DNA of 14,449 nucleotides, from contig CALGUJ010000399.1 in assembly GCA_937902055.1 (NCBI GenBank), positions 1 to 14,449 of the forward strand. The letters run 5' to 3'. Positions 1 through 6,353 of this stretch are shown here, in pieces. A program made the position numbers and the translations under genes. The notes below the pieces were generated by a model. The model was not told where the DNA came from. It was given only the letters and a program-made list of their open reading frames with translations, and ran no database searches. Source of the stretch: an uncultured Pelolinea sp. (GTDB lineage Bacteria > Chloroflexota > Anaerolineae > Anaerolineales > Anaerolineaceae). Each line of letters begins with the position of its first letter. The stretch's first letter is position 1.

Positions 1-161
1 ATTTGGGACTGGATTGGGAAGCGCGCAGCAAACTCAGTTATTTGGCCATCTTCGGCGCTTTGAAAGAAGCCTACTCGTTGCCGATTGATGACTTGACTTT
101 TGAGGCTTTTAAAGGATTAACGCTTTCAATGGAAAAGGTCGGATTGGTATTCGCAAACTGA
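1..161 (+). CDS. 3' end of an unrecognised protein (partial)
   Basis: An open frame enters from the left edge and runs in frame 3 (codons starting at position 3) to TGA at 159-161, giving the last 52 residues of a protein. The tail reads LGLDWEARSKL...MEKVGLVFAN. It is a mixed helical, hydrophobic sequence with no motif I recognise. It is believed to be coding because the frame is open to the edge, codon use is plausible, and a strong intrinsic terminator follows 35 bases after the stop. Function cannot be assigned from the fragment. The gene converges on the - strand glycerol kinase, so it need not be part of the glycerol module. Confidence 0.6.
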   Translation, partial: LGLDWEARSKLSYLAIFGALKEAYSLPIDDLTFEAFKGLTLSMEKVGLVFAN

Positions 162-196
162 TCTTGAATTTTGTTCTTCCAAATTATCACCGGGAT

Positions 197-234
197 GGGG
201 ATGAATAATCTGTTATTAATTCATCCTCCTTTTT
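197..234 (+). terminator. Intrinsic terminator of the upstream + strand gene
   Basis: A stem of 10 pairs (197-206 with 219-228, one G-U pair, core GGATGAAT/ATTCATCC) encloses a 12-base loop and is followed by a T run at 230-234. It sits about 35 bases after the stop of the partial gene. Confidence 0.75.
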
Positions 235-263
235 CGTACGTCAATACGACCGCCGCTTTAAGT

Positions 264-300
264 AAAAAAATATTCAGCACTCTTGCGAGTGCATGAATAT
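264..300 (-). terminator. Intrinsic terminator of glpK (- strand)
   Basis: On the - strand a 13-pair stem (270-282 with 287-300, one bulged base at 294, arms containing GCACTC and GAGTGC) with a four-base loop is followed by a T run, seen as A264-A270 on the + strand. It lies about 110 bases beyond the glpK stop and faces away from it. The + strand terminator at 197-234 lies next to it, so the two converging transcripts are each closed by their own hairpin. Confidence 0.8.
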
Positions 301-408
301 GCTTGTAATGCATCATATCCAAACGATCTTGATCGACAAGGACATCATATTTAAATTACAAATCTAAATAATCACCACCTGATTCATTAGAACTTACATT
401 CACGTTTT

Positions 409-1899
409 CTATTCTATCCAATCAAATGTTCTCGTTACTGCTTTTTTCCATTCTTTATATTTTTCACAATACAAGGGACTGTTTACTTTAGGATTCCACA
501 CCTTGTCTTTCTTCCAATTGGAACGCATCTCCTTTAGGTCTTTCCAGAATCCAGTTGCATATCCGGCTGCATAAGCCGCCCCCAATGCGGTGGTTTCAGC
601 GACGCGAGGCCGAATGACAGGCACCCGAAGGACATCTGCCTGGATTTGCATCAACAAATCATTCCTCACCATACCCCCGTCTACTTTGAGAACCAGCAAA
701 TCAACACCGGAATCGGATTTCATTGCTTCCAGGACCTCGCGAGTTTGAAAAGCGGTTGCTTCCAGCACTGCACGCGCAAAATGCCCGTTGTTCACGTAAC
801 GAGTCAATCCGATAATGATTCCGCGTGCATCCGACTTCCAATACGGAGCAAACAACCCAGAAAAAGCCGGTACAAAATAAATCCCACCATTATCATCAAC
901 CGTCTTGGCCAAATTTTCGATCTCGGCTGCACTACTGATCATTTTTAAATTATCGCGCAGCCATTGGACAAGCGCGCCGGTAATTGCGATGGAACCTTCC
1001 AATGCATAGACAGGCTTTTCATTTTTCATCTGGTAACAAACCGTTGTTAATAGGCCATTTTTTGAAAATACAATATTATTGCCCGTATTGAGCAGCATAA
1101 AACAGCCAGTGCCATAGGTGTTTTTTGCTTCTCCAACATCAAAACAGGCTTGTCCGACAGTAGCCGCTTGTTGGTCACCTAAATCACCGCAGACTGGAAT
1201 CTCACCGCCGAATGGCCCATCTTTGAAAGTCATACCATAGACTTCGGAAGATGAGCATATTTTTGGGAGCATCTTCATGGGGATAGTAAATATCTCGCAA
1301 ATCTCCTCATCCCATCTCAGTGTTTTAAGGTCCATCAACATTGTTCGGCTTGCATTGGTCACATCTGTAACGTGCTGACCGGTGAGGTTCCAAATAATCC
1401 AGGTGTCAATATTGCCGAATATGGCTCTTCCTTCTTCCGCGGCTTCACGAACTTCCGGAACATTATCCAGGATCCATTTAATTTTCGGACCCGAAAAATA
1501 AGTTGCCAATGGAAGACCCACACGATTTTTAAACCGCTCCTGGCCACCTTTTTTAGCCAATTCTGATATTATCTCGTCGGTGCGGGTATCCTGCCAAACA
1601 ATAGCGTTATAAAAAACTTTTCCACTCTCTTTGTCCCATACAACGGTGGTTTCGCGTTGATTAGTCACTCCAACGGCGGCAATATCCTCAAGCCTAAGCC
1701 CACCAAGCTTCATAGCTTCCTTGATGACATCTTGAGTACGCGCCCAGATTTCGTAAGGATTATGCTCTACCCATCCGGGTTTTGGATATATTTGTTTATG
1801 CTCCAATTGATGACTGCTTACAATCTCTCCGCCATGATTAAAAATTATGCAGCGGGTACTTGAAGTTCCCTGATCAATCGAAGCGATATATTCTGCCAT
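409..1899 (-). CDS. glpK: Glycerol kinase
   Basis: FGGY-family kinase that phosphorylates glycerol with ATP to sn-glycerol-3-phosphate in the cytoplasm, the entry step of glycerol use. The 496-residue length is normal for GlpK. Motifs visible: N-terminal phosphate-binding DQGTSS (9-14); [10 protein letters not shown] (80-89), nearly invariant in glycerol kinases and holding the glycerol-contacting Arg-Glu; GDLGDQQAA with probable catalytic base D242; [12 protein letters not shown] (262-273); [11 protein letters not shown] (344-354); and C-terminal VDGGMVRND (406-414). The ATG is preceded by GGAGGG at 1905-1910 with a 5-base gap, which fixes the start. It is divergent from the GlpA-like gene, which would consume its product. 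No glycerol facilitator gene is in the window. The coding region is visibly AT-richer than the neighbouring dehydrogenase genes. Confidence 0.97.
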   Translation of the reverse strand: MAEYIASIDQGTSSTRCIIFNHGGEIVSSHQLEHKQIYPKPGWVEHNPYEIWARTQDVIKEAMKLGGLRLEDIAAVGVTNQRETTVVWDKESGKVFYNAIVWQDTRTDEIISELAKKGGQERFKNRVGLPLATYFSGPKIKWILDNVPEVREAAEEGRAIFGNIDTWIIWNLTGQHVTDVTNASRTMLMDLKTLRWDEEICEIFTIPMKMLPKICSSSEVYGMTFKDGPFGGEIPVCGDLGDQQAATVGQACFDVGEAKNTYGTGCFMLLNTGNNIVFSKNGLLTTVCYQMKNEKPVYALEGSIAITGALVQWLRDNLKMISSAAEIENLAKTVDDNGGIYFVPAFSGLFAPYWKSDARGIIIGLTRYVNNGHFARAVLEATAFQTREVLEAMKSDSGVDLLVLKVDGGMVRNDLLMQIQADVLRVPVIRPRVAETTALGAAYAAGYATGFWKDLKEMRSNWKKDKVWNPKVNSPLYCEKYKEWKKAVTRTFDWIE

Positions 1900-2039
1900 T
1901 GAAACCCTCCGTTGAAATGATATGTATTAAGTATAAATACAGTTAAGCTTGCTCGGTGGACAAATAATGATCCCGAGATCGCCTTCGGTAAAAGAGAACA
2001 TGAACTAATAATTTTATGAATGATCGATCATCAGCAAAA

Positions 2040-2112
2040 TCAGGTTCACGCTCCTACTTTTTATAAACATGAATATCTTCAGGTGGCAGTTTTACCTGAT
2101 TGCTTCTATAAT
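2040..2112 (+). promoter_or_regulatory. Promoter and operator-like repeats of the GlpA-like operon
   Basis: A perfect TATAAT at 2107-2112 lies 18 bases after a -35-like GTGGCA (2083-2088), placing transcription start near 2119. The -35 is embedded in an inverted repeat, TCAGGT (2079-2084) / ACCTGA (2094-2099), and another TCAGGT half-site occurs at 2040-2045. A 12-base perfect palindrome ATGATCGATCAT lies just upstream at 2020-2031. This arrangement suggests control by a repressor covering the -35. The remaining 1911-2019 stretch must hold the divergent glpK promoter; TTAACT...TATCAT read on the - strand is only a weak candidate. Confidence 0.55.
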
Positions 2113-2147
2113 TCCATAGTTTGAAGATCATCCTGGGAGTTTGTACG

Positions 2148-3641
2148 TTGTCTGAAACTTACGATATCATCATCATTGGCGGAGGCGTGGTCGGTTGCAT
2201 GACCGCCCGTTTTCTCTCGCGGTATAAACTATCTATTCTGTTGATTGAAAAAGAAACCGATATCGGGTCGGGCACTTCCGCAGCCAATACCGCGCTGGTG
2301 CACCCCGGCTACGACCCAGTGAGCGGCTCGCTGAAAGCCAAGATGAATGTGGCTGCTGTGCCGCTCTGGCCAACTCTCTCCGCCGAATTAGGGTTTTCTT
2401 ATGAACGCTGCGGCGATTACGTGATTGCGGTTGGCGCTGATGAGCTGGTCAAGCTGGACGAGTTGGTTGAGCGCGGTAAACGCAACGGCGTGACGGACAT
2501 GTCCATCGTATCCTGCGATGAGATGCGCAAGCGCGAACCGTTGATCAATCACGCTGTCAGTGGAGCGCTATTTGCCGAAACCGGCGCCATGTGCGATCCT
2601 TTCGGTGTGACGCTGGCGGCTGCTGAAAACGCTGTGATGAACGGTGTGACCATCCTGCGCGATACCGCGTTTGAAGATTTCATCATTCAGAACAAACGCA
2701 TCGTCGGTGTCAAAACCAGCCGAGGTATGTTCAGCTGCCGTTGGGCGATCAACGCCGCCGGTCTGTATTCGGACGTGGTGATGCATAAAGCCGGCGTGCG
2801 CCCGGAATTCAAGATCACCCCGCGCAAGGGCGAATACCTGATCCTCGACCGTGCCGATTTTGAGCTTCAATCGGTCTATTTCCCCGTTCCCAGCACCGTC
2901 AGCAAGGGCATCCTGGCCACCGATACGGTGCACGGCAACACTATCCTCGGGCCAACCGCCCACGATCAGGAAGATAAAGAAGACAAAACCAATAGCGAAA
3001 GCGGCCTGCAGGAAGTGCTGGAGGGCGGGCGCAAATTGATCCCGTGCGTGGATACCCGTCACGTGATCGCGGTTTTTGCCGGGCTGCGCGCGGCAGGCAA
3101 TGCACCCTGCGAAACTCCCGGCGTGGATTATGGGCATGACTTTATCATCGAAATTCCTTCTACCGTGAAAGGATTGGTCAACCTGGGCGGGATCGAATCC
3201 CCCGGCCTGTCCTCCTCGCCGGCCATTGCCTTGCGCGTGATCGATCTATTGAAAGACGCCGGGGAGAAATTGATCGAAAAACCGGACTGGAATCCCATCC
3301 ATCCGGCGCGCCCGCGTTTCCGCCATCTGACGCACGCGCAGCGCCAAGCAGTCATCGAAAAAGACGAACGTTATGGACGCGTGGTCTGCCGCTGCGAGAA
3401 CGTCACCGAGGGTGAGATTGTGGCCGAGATCCATTCCCCCGTGCCCGCCACCACTTACGACGCTCTCAAGCGCCGCACCTGGCTGGGCACCGGCCGCTGC
3501 CAGGGCGGGTTCGACCTGCCGCGCGTCGTGCATATCCTGGCGCGCGAATTGGGCATCCCCGAGACCACCGCCAGCAAGAAAGGCAAGGATTCCGCTTTCC
3601 TGCTGCGCCCAACCAAACAAGCTGAGGAAGCCCATGACTGA
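2148..3641 (+). CDS. GlpA-like FAD-dependent glycerol-3-phosphate dehydrogenase with C-terminal BFD-type domain
   Basis: Predicted to oxidise glycerol-3-phosphate to DHAP with FAD and pass electrons to a partner protein. The N-terminus has a Rossmann FAD motif GGGVVG (residues 11-16) and the typical DAO-family body, with ATDTVHGN and AGLRAAG segments. The C-terminal ~85 residues form a BFD/Fer2_BFD-type module: CRC (C414, C416) and CQGGF (C451). The fourth cluster ligand, normally Cys five residues after C451, is D456 here. I chose TTG 2148, not TTG 2121, because GGGAG lies 8 bases before 2148 and the promoter puts the transcript start near 2119; this gives 497 residues. It overlaps the next gene by 8 bases, so translation is coupled. 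By context and family this is a GlpA-type rather than GlpD-type enzyme; a related 2-hydroxyacid or amino-acid oxidase role is less likely given the neighbouring glpK. Confidence 0.88.
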   Translation: MSETYDIIIIGGGVVGCMTARFLSRYKLSILLIEKETDIGSGTSAANTALVHPGYDPVSGSLKAKMNVAAVPLWPTLSAELGFSYERCGDYVIAVGADELVKLDELVERGKRNGVTDMSIVSCDEMRKREPLINHAVSGALFAETGAMCDPFGVTLAAAENAVMNGVTILRDTAFEDFIIQNKRIVGVKTSRGMFSCRWAINAAGLYSDVVMHKAGVRPEFKITPRKGEYLILDRADFELQSVYFPVPSTVSKGILATDTVHGNTILGPTAHDQEDKEDKTNSESGLQEVLEGGRKLIPCVDTRHVIAVFAGLRAAGNAPCETPGVDYGHDFIIEIPSTVKGLVNLGGIESPGLSSSPAIALRVIDLLKDAGEKLIEKPDWNPIHPARPRFRHLTHAQRQAVIEKDERYGRVVCRCENVTEGEIVAEIHSPVPATTYDALKRRTWLGTGRCQGGFDLPRVVHILARELGIPETTASKKGKDSAFLLRPTKQAEEAHD

Positions 3642-4908
3642 TCTGAATTATGACGTGGTGGTGGTGGGCAGCGGCCCCGGCGGATTGGCCGCCGCAATTT
3701 CCGCCAGGCAGAACGGCGCTGAAAAAGTGCTGATCATCGAACGAGACATCGAATTGGGCGGCATCCTGCTGCAATGCATCCATAACGGTTTCGGCGTGGA
3801 AGTTTTCAAGGAAGACTTGCCCGGCCCCAGTTATGCCCAGCGTTTCATCCAGCAGGTGCATGATCTCAAGATCGACACCCTGCTCGACAGCATGGTACTG
3901 GAAGCCACGCCCGACCGGCGTTTGTTCATCACCAACCGCAAATTGGGCATCCGCGAAATCCAGGCCAAGGCGCTGGTGTTCGCCATGGGCTGCCGCGAAC
4001 GCACGCGCGCCCAGATCCGCCTGCCCGGTTCGCGCCCGGCCGGCGTATATACCGCCGGCACCGCCCAGCGCTGGGTGAACGTGGAAGGCTTCATGCCCGG
4101 CAAGCGTTTCGTCATCCTCGGCTCCGGCGACATCGGCATGATCATGGCCCGCCGCCTGACCTTCGAAGGCGCCAAAGTGGAACGCGTGCTGGAGATCATG
4201 CCTTATCTTTCCGGTTTGACCCGCAACTACGTGCAATGCCTGCAGGATTTCGACATCCCGCTGCAGCTCAACCATACGGTTAAACGAATCATCGGCAACA
4301 ACCGCGTGGAAGCCATCGAAGCCGCCGCGGTGGACGAGCAGCGCCGCATCATCCCTGGCAGCGAGGAAATCATTCCCTGCGACACGCTGCTGCTCTCAGT
4401 CGGGCTGATCCCCGAAAACGAACTTTCGCGCCAGGCCGGCGTGCGCATCGATCCGGTCACGGGAGGCGCCTTCGTGGACAGCCGCTTCCACACCAACATT
4501 CCGGGCATCTTCAGCGCCGGAAACGTGGTGCATGTCTACGATCTGGTGGATTGGGTCACGCAGGCTGGTTTGGCTGCCGGAAAGGGCGCCGCGCTTTTCG
4601 CCCAGGGAAAGCTGGCAGTGTCGGATAAAGTAGTTCGAACACAAGCCGGTGAAAATGTGCGCTATATCGTGCCGCATACTTTCGACCCGAATACGCTGGC
4701 AGAAGAAGCGATTCCGCTGCAAATGCGCGTGAAACAACCGATCGAAGCCCCGGTTTGGGTTGAAGCGGTGTGCAACGCCCAATCGGTTGCCCGCAAGGCG
4801 CTGCCCTATGCCCGGCCGGGCGAGATGGTTACCCTGAGCCTGAAGCCCGATGCGGTCGACTCCGTCCGCGAAAACGGAACGTTGACAGTCAATATTACAG
4901 AACGGTGA
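3634..4908 (+). CDS. FAD/NAD(P)-binding oxidoreductase, partner of the GlpA-like protein
   Basis: A 424-residue flavoprotein of the pyridine nucleotide-disulfide oxidoreductase fold. It has an N-terminal FAD motif GSGPGG (12-17), a second dinucleotide-binding motif GSGDIG (163-168) for NAD(P), and a late FAD-contacting segment IPGIFSAGNV. No redox-active CxxC follows the first motif, so it is not a disulfide reductase; it resembles the NAD(FAD)-dependent dehydrogenases that accompany GlpA-like proteins (compare HcnB and opine oxidase subunits). ATG 3634 is chosen because GAGGAAG lies just upstream (3624-3630) and it overlaps the preceding stop by 8 bases; longer open frames to the left only read through the GlpA-like gene. 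It probably moves electrons between the GlpA-like subunit and NAD(P) or another carrier. The electron acceptor cannot be read from sequence. Confidence 0.88.
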   Translation: MTDLNYDVVVVGSGPGGLAAAISARQNGAEKVLIIERDIELGGILLQCIHNGFGVEVFKEDLPGPSYAQRFIQQVHDLKIDTLLDSMVLEATPDRRLFITNRKLGIREIQAKALVFAMGCRERTRAQIRLPGSRPAGVYTAGTAQRWVNVEGFMPGKRFVILGSGDIGMIMARRLTFEGAKVERVLEIMPYLSGLTRNYVQCLQDFDIPLQLNHTVKRIIGNNRVEAIEAAAVDEQRRIIPGSEEIIPCDTLLLSVGLIPENELSRQAGVRIDPVTGGAFVDSRFHTNIPGIFSAGNVVHVYDLVDWVTQAGLAAGKGAALFAQGKLAVSDKVVRTQAGENVRYIVPHTFDPNTLAEEAIPLQMRVKQPIEAPVWVEAVCNAQSVARKALPYARPGEMVTLSLKPDAVDSVRENGTLTVNITER

Positions 4909-4913
4909 TTGCC

Positions 4914-5276
4914 ATGAATTCTGAACCGATACCGATCATTTGCGTTGCCTGCCCCAAAGGCTGCCGCCTGGAAGTCCTGCGCAGCGAAGGCGATATCCTG
5001 GTCAACCACGCGGGTTGCAAGCGCGGCCAGGAATATGCGCGCGGAGAGGTCACCGACCCACGCCGCATGGTTGCCAGTACAGTGAAAGTTTTAAACGCCA
5101 TCCATCCCCTGTTGCCGGTGTACACCTCGGCGCCCTTTCCAAAAGGAAGGATCCGTGAATTGCTGGCGGAAATCCGTAAAGTGGAATTAATAGCCCCGGT
5201 CAAGATAAACCAGGTGGTAATCGAAAACGCCCTGGGTACTGGCATCAACGTAGTCGCCAGCCGGGATCTGAAATAA
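4914..5276 (+). CDS. DUF1667 four-cysteine protein, third member of the G3P dehydrogenase trio
   Basis: A 120-residue cytoplasmic protein matching the DUF1667 pattern: near the N-terminus C10-x2-C13-P-x-G-C17, then C35 in a HAGCKRG context, then a basic region and a KI..V..N..GTG..VVA tail. The four cysteines could bind an Fe-S cluster or zinc; this is inference. The gene starts 5 bases after the oxidoreductase stop with no clear Shine-Dalgarno of its own, so it is probably made by translational coupling. In many anaerobes this family sits immediately after the GlpA-like and FAD oxidoreductase genes, which supports a three-subunit complex. Its molecular role is not established. It is the last gene of the operon, before the hairpin at 5304-5343. 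Confidence 0.85.
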   Translation: MNSEPIPIICVACPKGCRLEVLRSEGDILVNHAGCKRGQEYARGEVTDPRRMVASTVKVLNAIHPLLPVYTSAPFPKGRIRELLAEIRKVELIAPVKINQVVIENALGTGINVVASRDLK

Positions 5277-5303
5277 TACCAATTCGCAAAAAGGCGAGAT
5301 TAA

Positions 5304-5343
5304 CAAAAAAAAGAGCAGGTCCATTTTCAAACCTGCTCTTTCC
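5304..5343. terminator. Bidirectional intrinsic terminator between convergent genes
   Basis: A perfect 11-pair stem (5310-5320 with 5331-5341, arms containing GAGCAGGT and ACCTGCTC) has a 10-base loop. On the - strand it is followed by a run of T (the A run 5305-5312), so it is strong for the lipoprotein gene at 5362-6078. On the + strand only TTTCCTGTT follows, so it is weaker for the G3P operon. Confidence 0.85.
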
Positions 5344-5361
5344 TGTTAAGCTTTCGGACCT

Positions 5362-6078
5362 TTAATCGTCGTCAGGGGTTTTGGTGGGGGACGGATAGGT
5401 GTAGGTCACTGCCAGGTAGAACCGGCAGAAAATGTCGCCGTTGTCATTGACGATGCCCCATTGAGACACTCTCATCTTGCTGAATGGATGGGTGGGCATC
5501 TGGAAATCGACTGTGATATCCACTGTTTCGTAAGGGTCGATATCTTCAGAGAATTTGTACAAATGCCTCGGGCTCCAATCCGAATCTTCGGTGGATTCGT
5601 CTTCGATCCAGGTCACGTAATATTCGTCTTTATCCCAGGTCACCAACCCCGTGTTCTTCACTGTCCAGACGCCGTCGAAAATCCAGCCGGTCATTTGCGG
5701 ACCGTCCCAGGGGCTCTGGTTGATAATCTCGCATTTATAAACGTCCGGAGTATGGGTGGGAACTTTCGTCTTGGATGAGCTGCCGCCGCTCGAGCTGCTG
5801 CTTGAGCTGCTGCTGCCGCCACTGGAAACCACCTTCACGGTTGGGGTTACCGTACTGAGCGTGGCAGTGGGCAGGGGGGTCATTGTGGGTGGCACAGGGG
5901 TAGCCGACGGGTTCAGGGCCGCGTCCACCGTGAGCTGCGCCATGGCTTGCATGACGGCTTCGGTTTGGATCGCAGCCACGTCCGGGGTGGGTTCCTGGCT
6001 GGCACCGCCGCAGGAAGTCAGCAACAACATTCCGGCGATGATGATCCCCAAGCTTACTGATTTCATACTTTTAACCAT
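5362..6078 (-). CDS. Lipoprotein with NBR1-type Ig-like domain
   Basis: A 238-residue exported lipoprotein. A short basic n-region and hydrophobic core lead to a lipobox LLLTSC with C23 as the lipidated residue. A Thr/Pro-rich spacer (about 50-85) and a Ser/Gly tract (about 85-105) form a flexible tether. The C-terminal domain (about 115-230) has the hallmark pattern of bacterial NBR1/Ig-like domains: VWTVKNTG..TW near its start, then a PYETVDITVDFQMPT stretch, and NDNGDIFC near its end. Such domains are common in Anaerolineae surface proteins and are thought to bind other proteins or polymers; the ligand here is unknown. The ATG has GGAGGA upstream (6082-6087). A promoter is visible at 6131-6159. 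It is divergent from the diguanylate cyclase gene. Confidence 0.83.
   Translation of the reverse strand: MVKSMKSVSLGIIIAGMLLLTSCGGASQEPTPDVAAIQTEAVMQAMAQLTVDAALNPSATPVPPTMTPLPTATLSTVTPTVKVVSSGGSSSSSSSSSGGSSSKTKVPTHTPDVYKCEIINQSPWDGPQMTGWIFDGVWTVKNTGLVTWDKDEYYVTWIEDESTEDSDWSPRHLYKFSEDIDPYETVDITVDFQMPTHPFSKMRVSQWGIVNDNGDIFCRFYLAVTYTYPSPTKTPDDD
5775..5832 (-). repeat. Low-complexity Ser/Gly-coding tract
   Basis: Inside the lipoprotein gene, a run built of GCTGCTG/GCCGCC-like triplets encodes a Ser/Gly-only linker with nine consecutive serines. Triplet tracts like this can change length by slippage without breaking the frame. Confidence 0.6.
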
Positions 6079-6130
6079 TTTTCCTCCAATCTGTTCCCGG
6101 ATCGAGCATCGGAATCAGAAGTAGTGCCGT

Positions 6131-6159
6131 ATTTTGAACTTAAACTTACGGCTTGTCAA
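6131..6159 (-). promoter_or_regulatory. Promoter of the NBR1-Ig lipoprotein gene
   Basis: Read on the - strand, a perfect TTGACA (6154-6159) is followed after 17 bases by CAAAAT (6131-6136), a 4 of 6 match to the -10 consensus. The predicted start near 6124 leaves a leader of about 45 bases that contains the GGAGGA ribosome site. The repeat word at 6171-6185 lies just upstream of the -35. Confidence 0.5.
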
Positions 6160-6170
6160 GTGGGGTTGCA

Positions 6171-6185
6171 GGCAGTTTTACCTGA
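6171..6185. repeat. Second copy of the 15-base word found before the GlpA-like gene
   Basis: GGCAGTTTTACCTGA occurs here and at 2085-2099, both in promoter regions. In this copy it is part of a shorter inverted repeat CAGG (6169-6172) / CCTG (6181-6184). Confidence 0.6.
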
Positions 6186-6287
6186 ATTCCTATTTATTGT
6201 AACACTATGTAATTCAATCAAAAGTCCAGGCAAATTTCCCGGCAGCTCCAACCCCGGATACGGCTCCATCAAGATTCCATTTTTGCG

Positions 6288-6324
6288 TATAATAAAGTGC
6301 ATGCCCGCTTATTGGAAGAGCGGG
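6288..6324 (+). promoter_or_regulatory. -10 element and leader hairpin of the diguanylate cyclase gene
   Basis: A perfect TATAAT at 6288-6293 predicts a transcript start near 6300. No good -35 is seen, so an activator or alternative recognition may be needed. The leader then begins with a hairpin, CCCGCT (6304-6309) / AGCGGG (6319-6324), with a 9-base loop, about 30 bases before the ATG at 6354. Confidence 0.45.
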
Positions 6325-6353
6325 TAAACTCATTAACGATTGGTTTCATCAAA

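Noticed and set aside
301..408. Small hairpin CGATC-TT-GATCG and repeated CATCATAT in the stretch after glpK
   Set aside because: Too short and AT-rich to separate from chance. The stretch is best read as the glpK 3' untranslated region before its terminator.
3373..3633. Upstream extension of the FAD/NAD(P) oxidoreductase frame
   Set aside because: It only reads through the GlpA-like gene in another frame and gives a low-complexity Pro/Ala/Arg-rich sequence. The ATG at 3634 has a good ribosome site and starts the flavoprotein fold.
3466..4275. 269-codon - strand open frame across the GlpA-like/oxidoreductase junction
   Set aside because: Antisense to two well-supported coupled genes. Long antisense frames are common in GC-rich coding DNA.
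6124..6327. 67-codon + strand open frame in the lipoprotein/cyclase intergenic region
   Set aside because: No ribosome site, no family resemblance, and it overlaps the promoters of both flanking genes.
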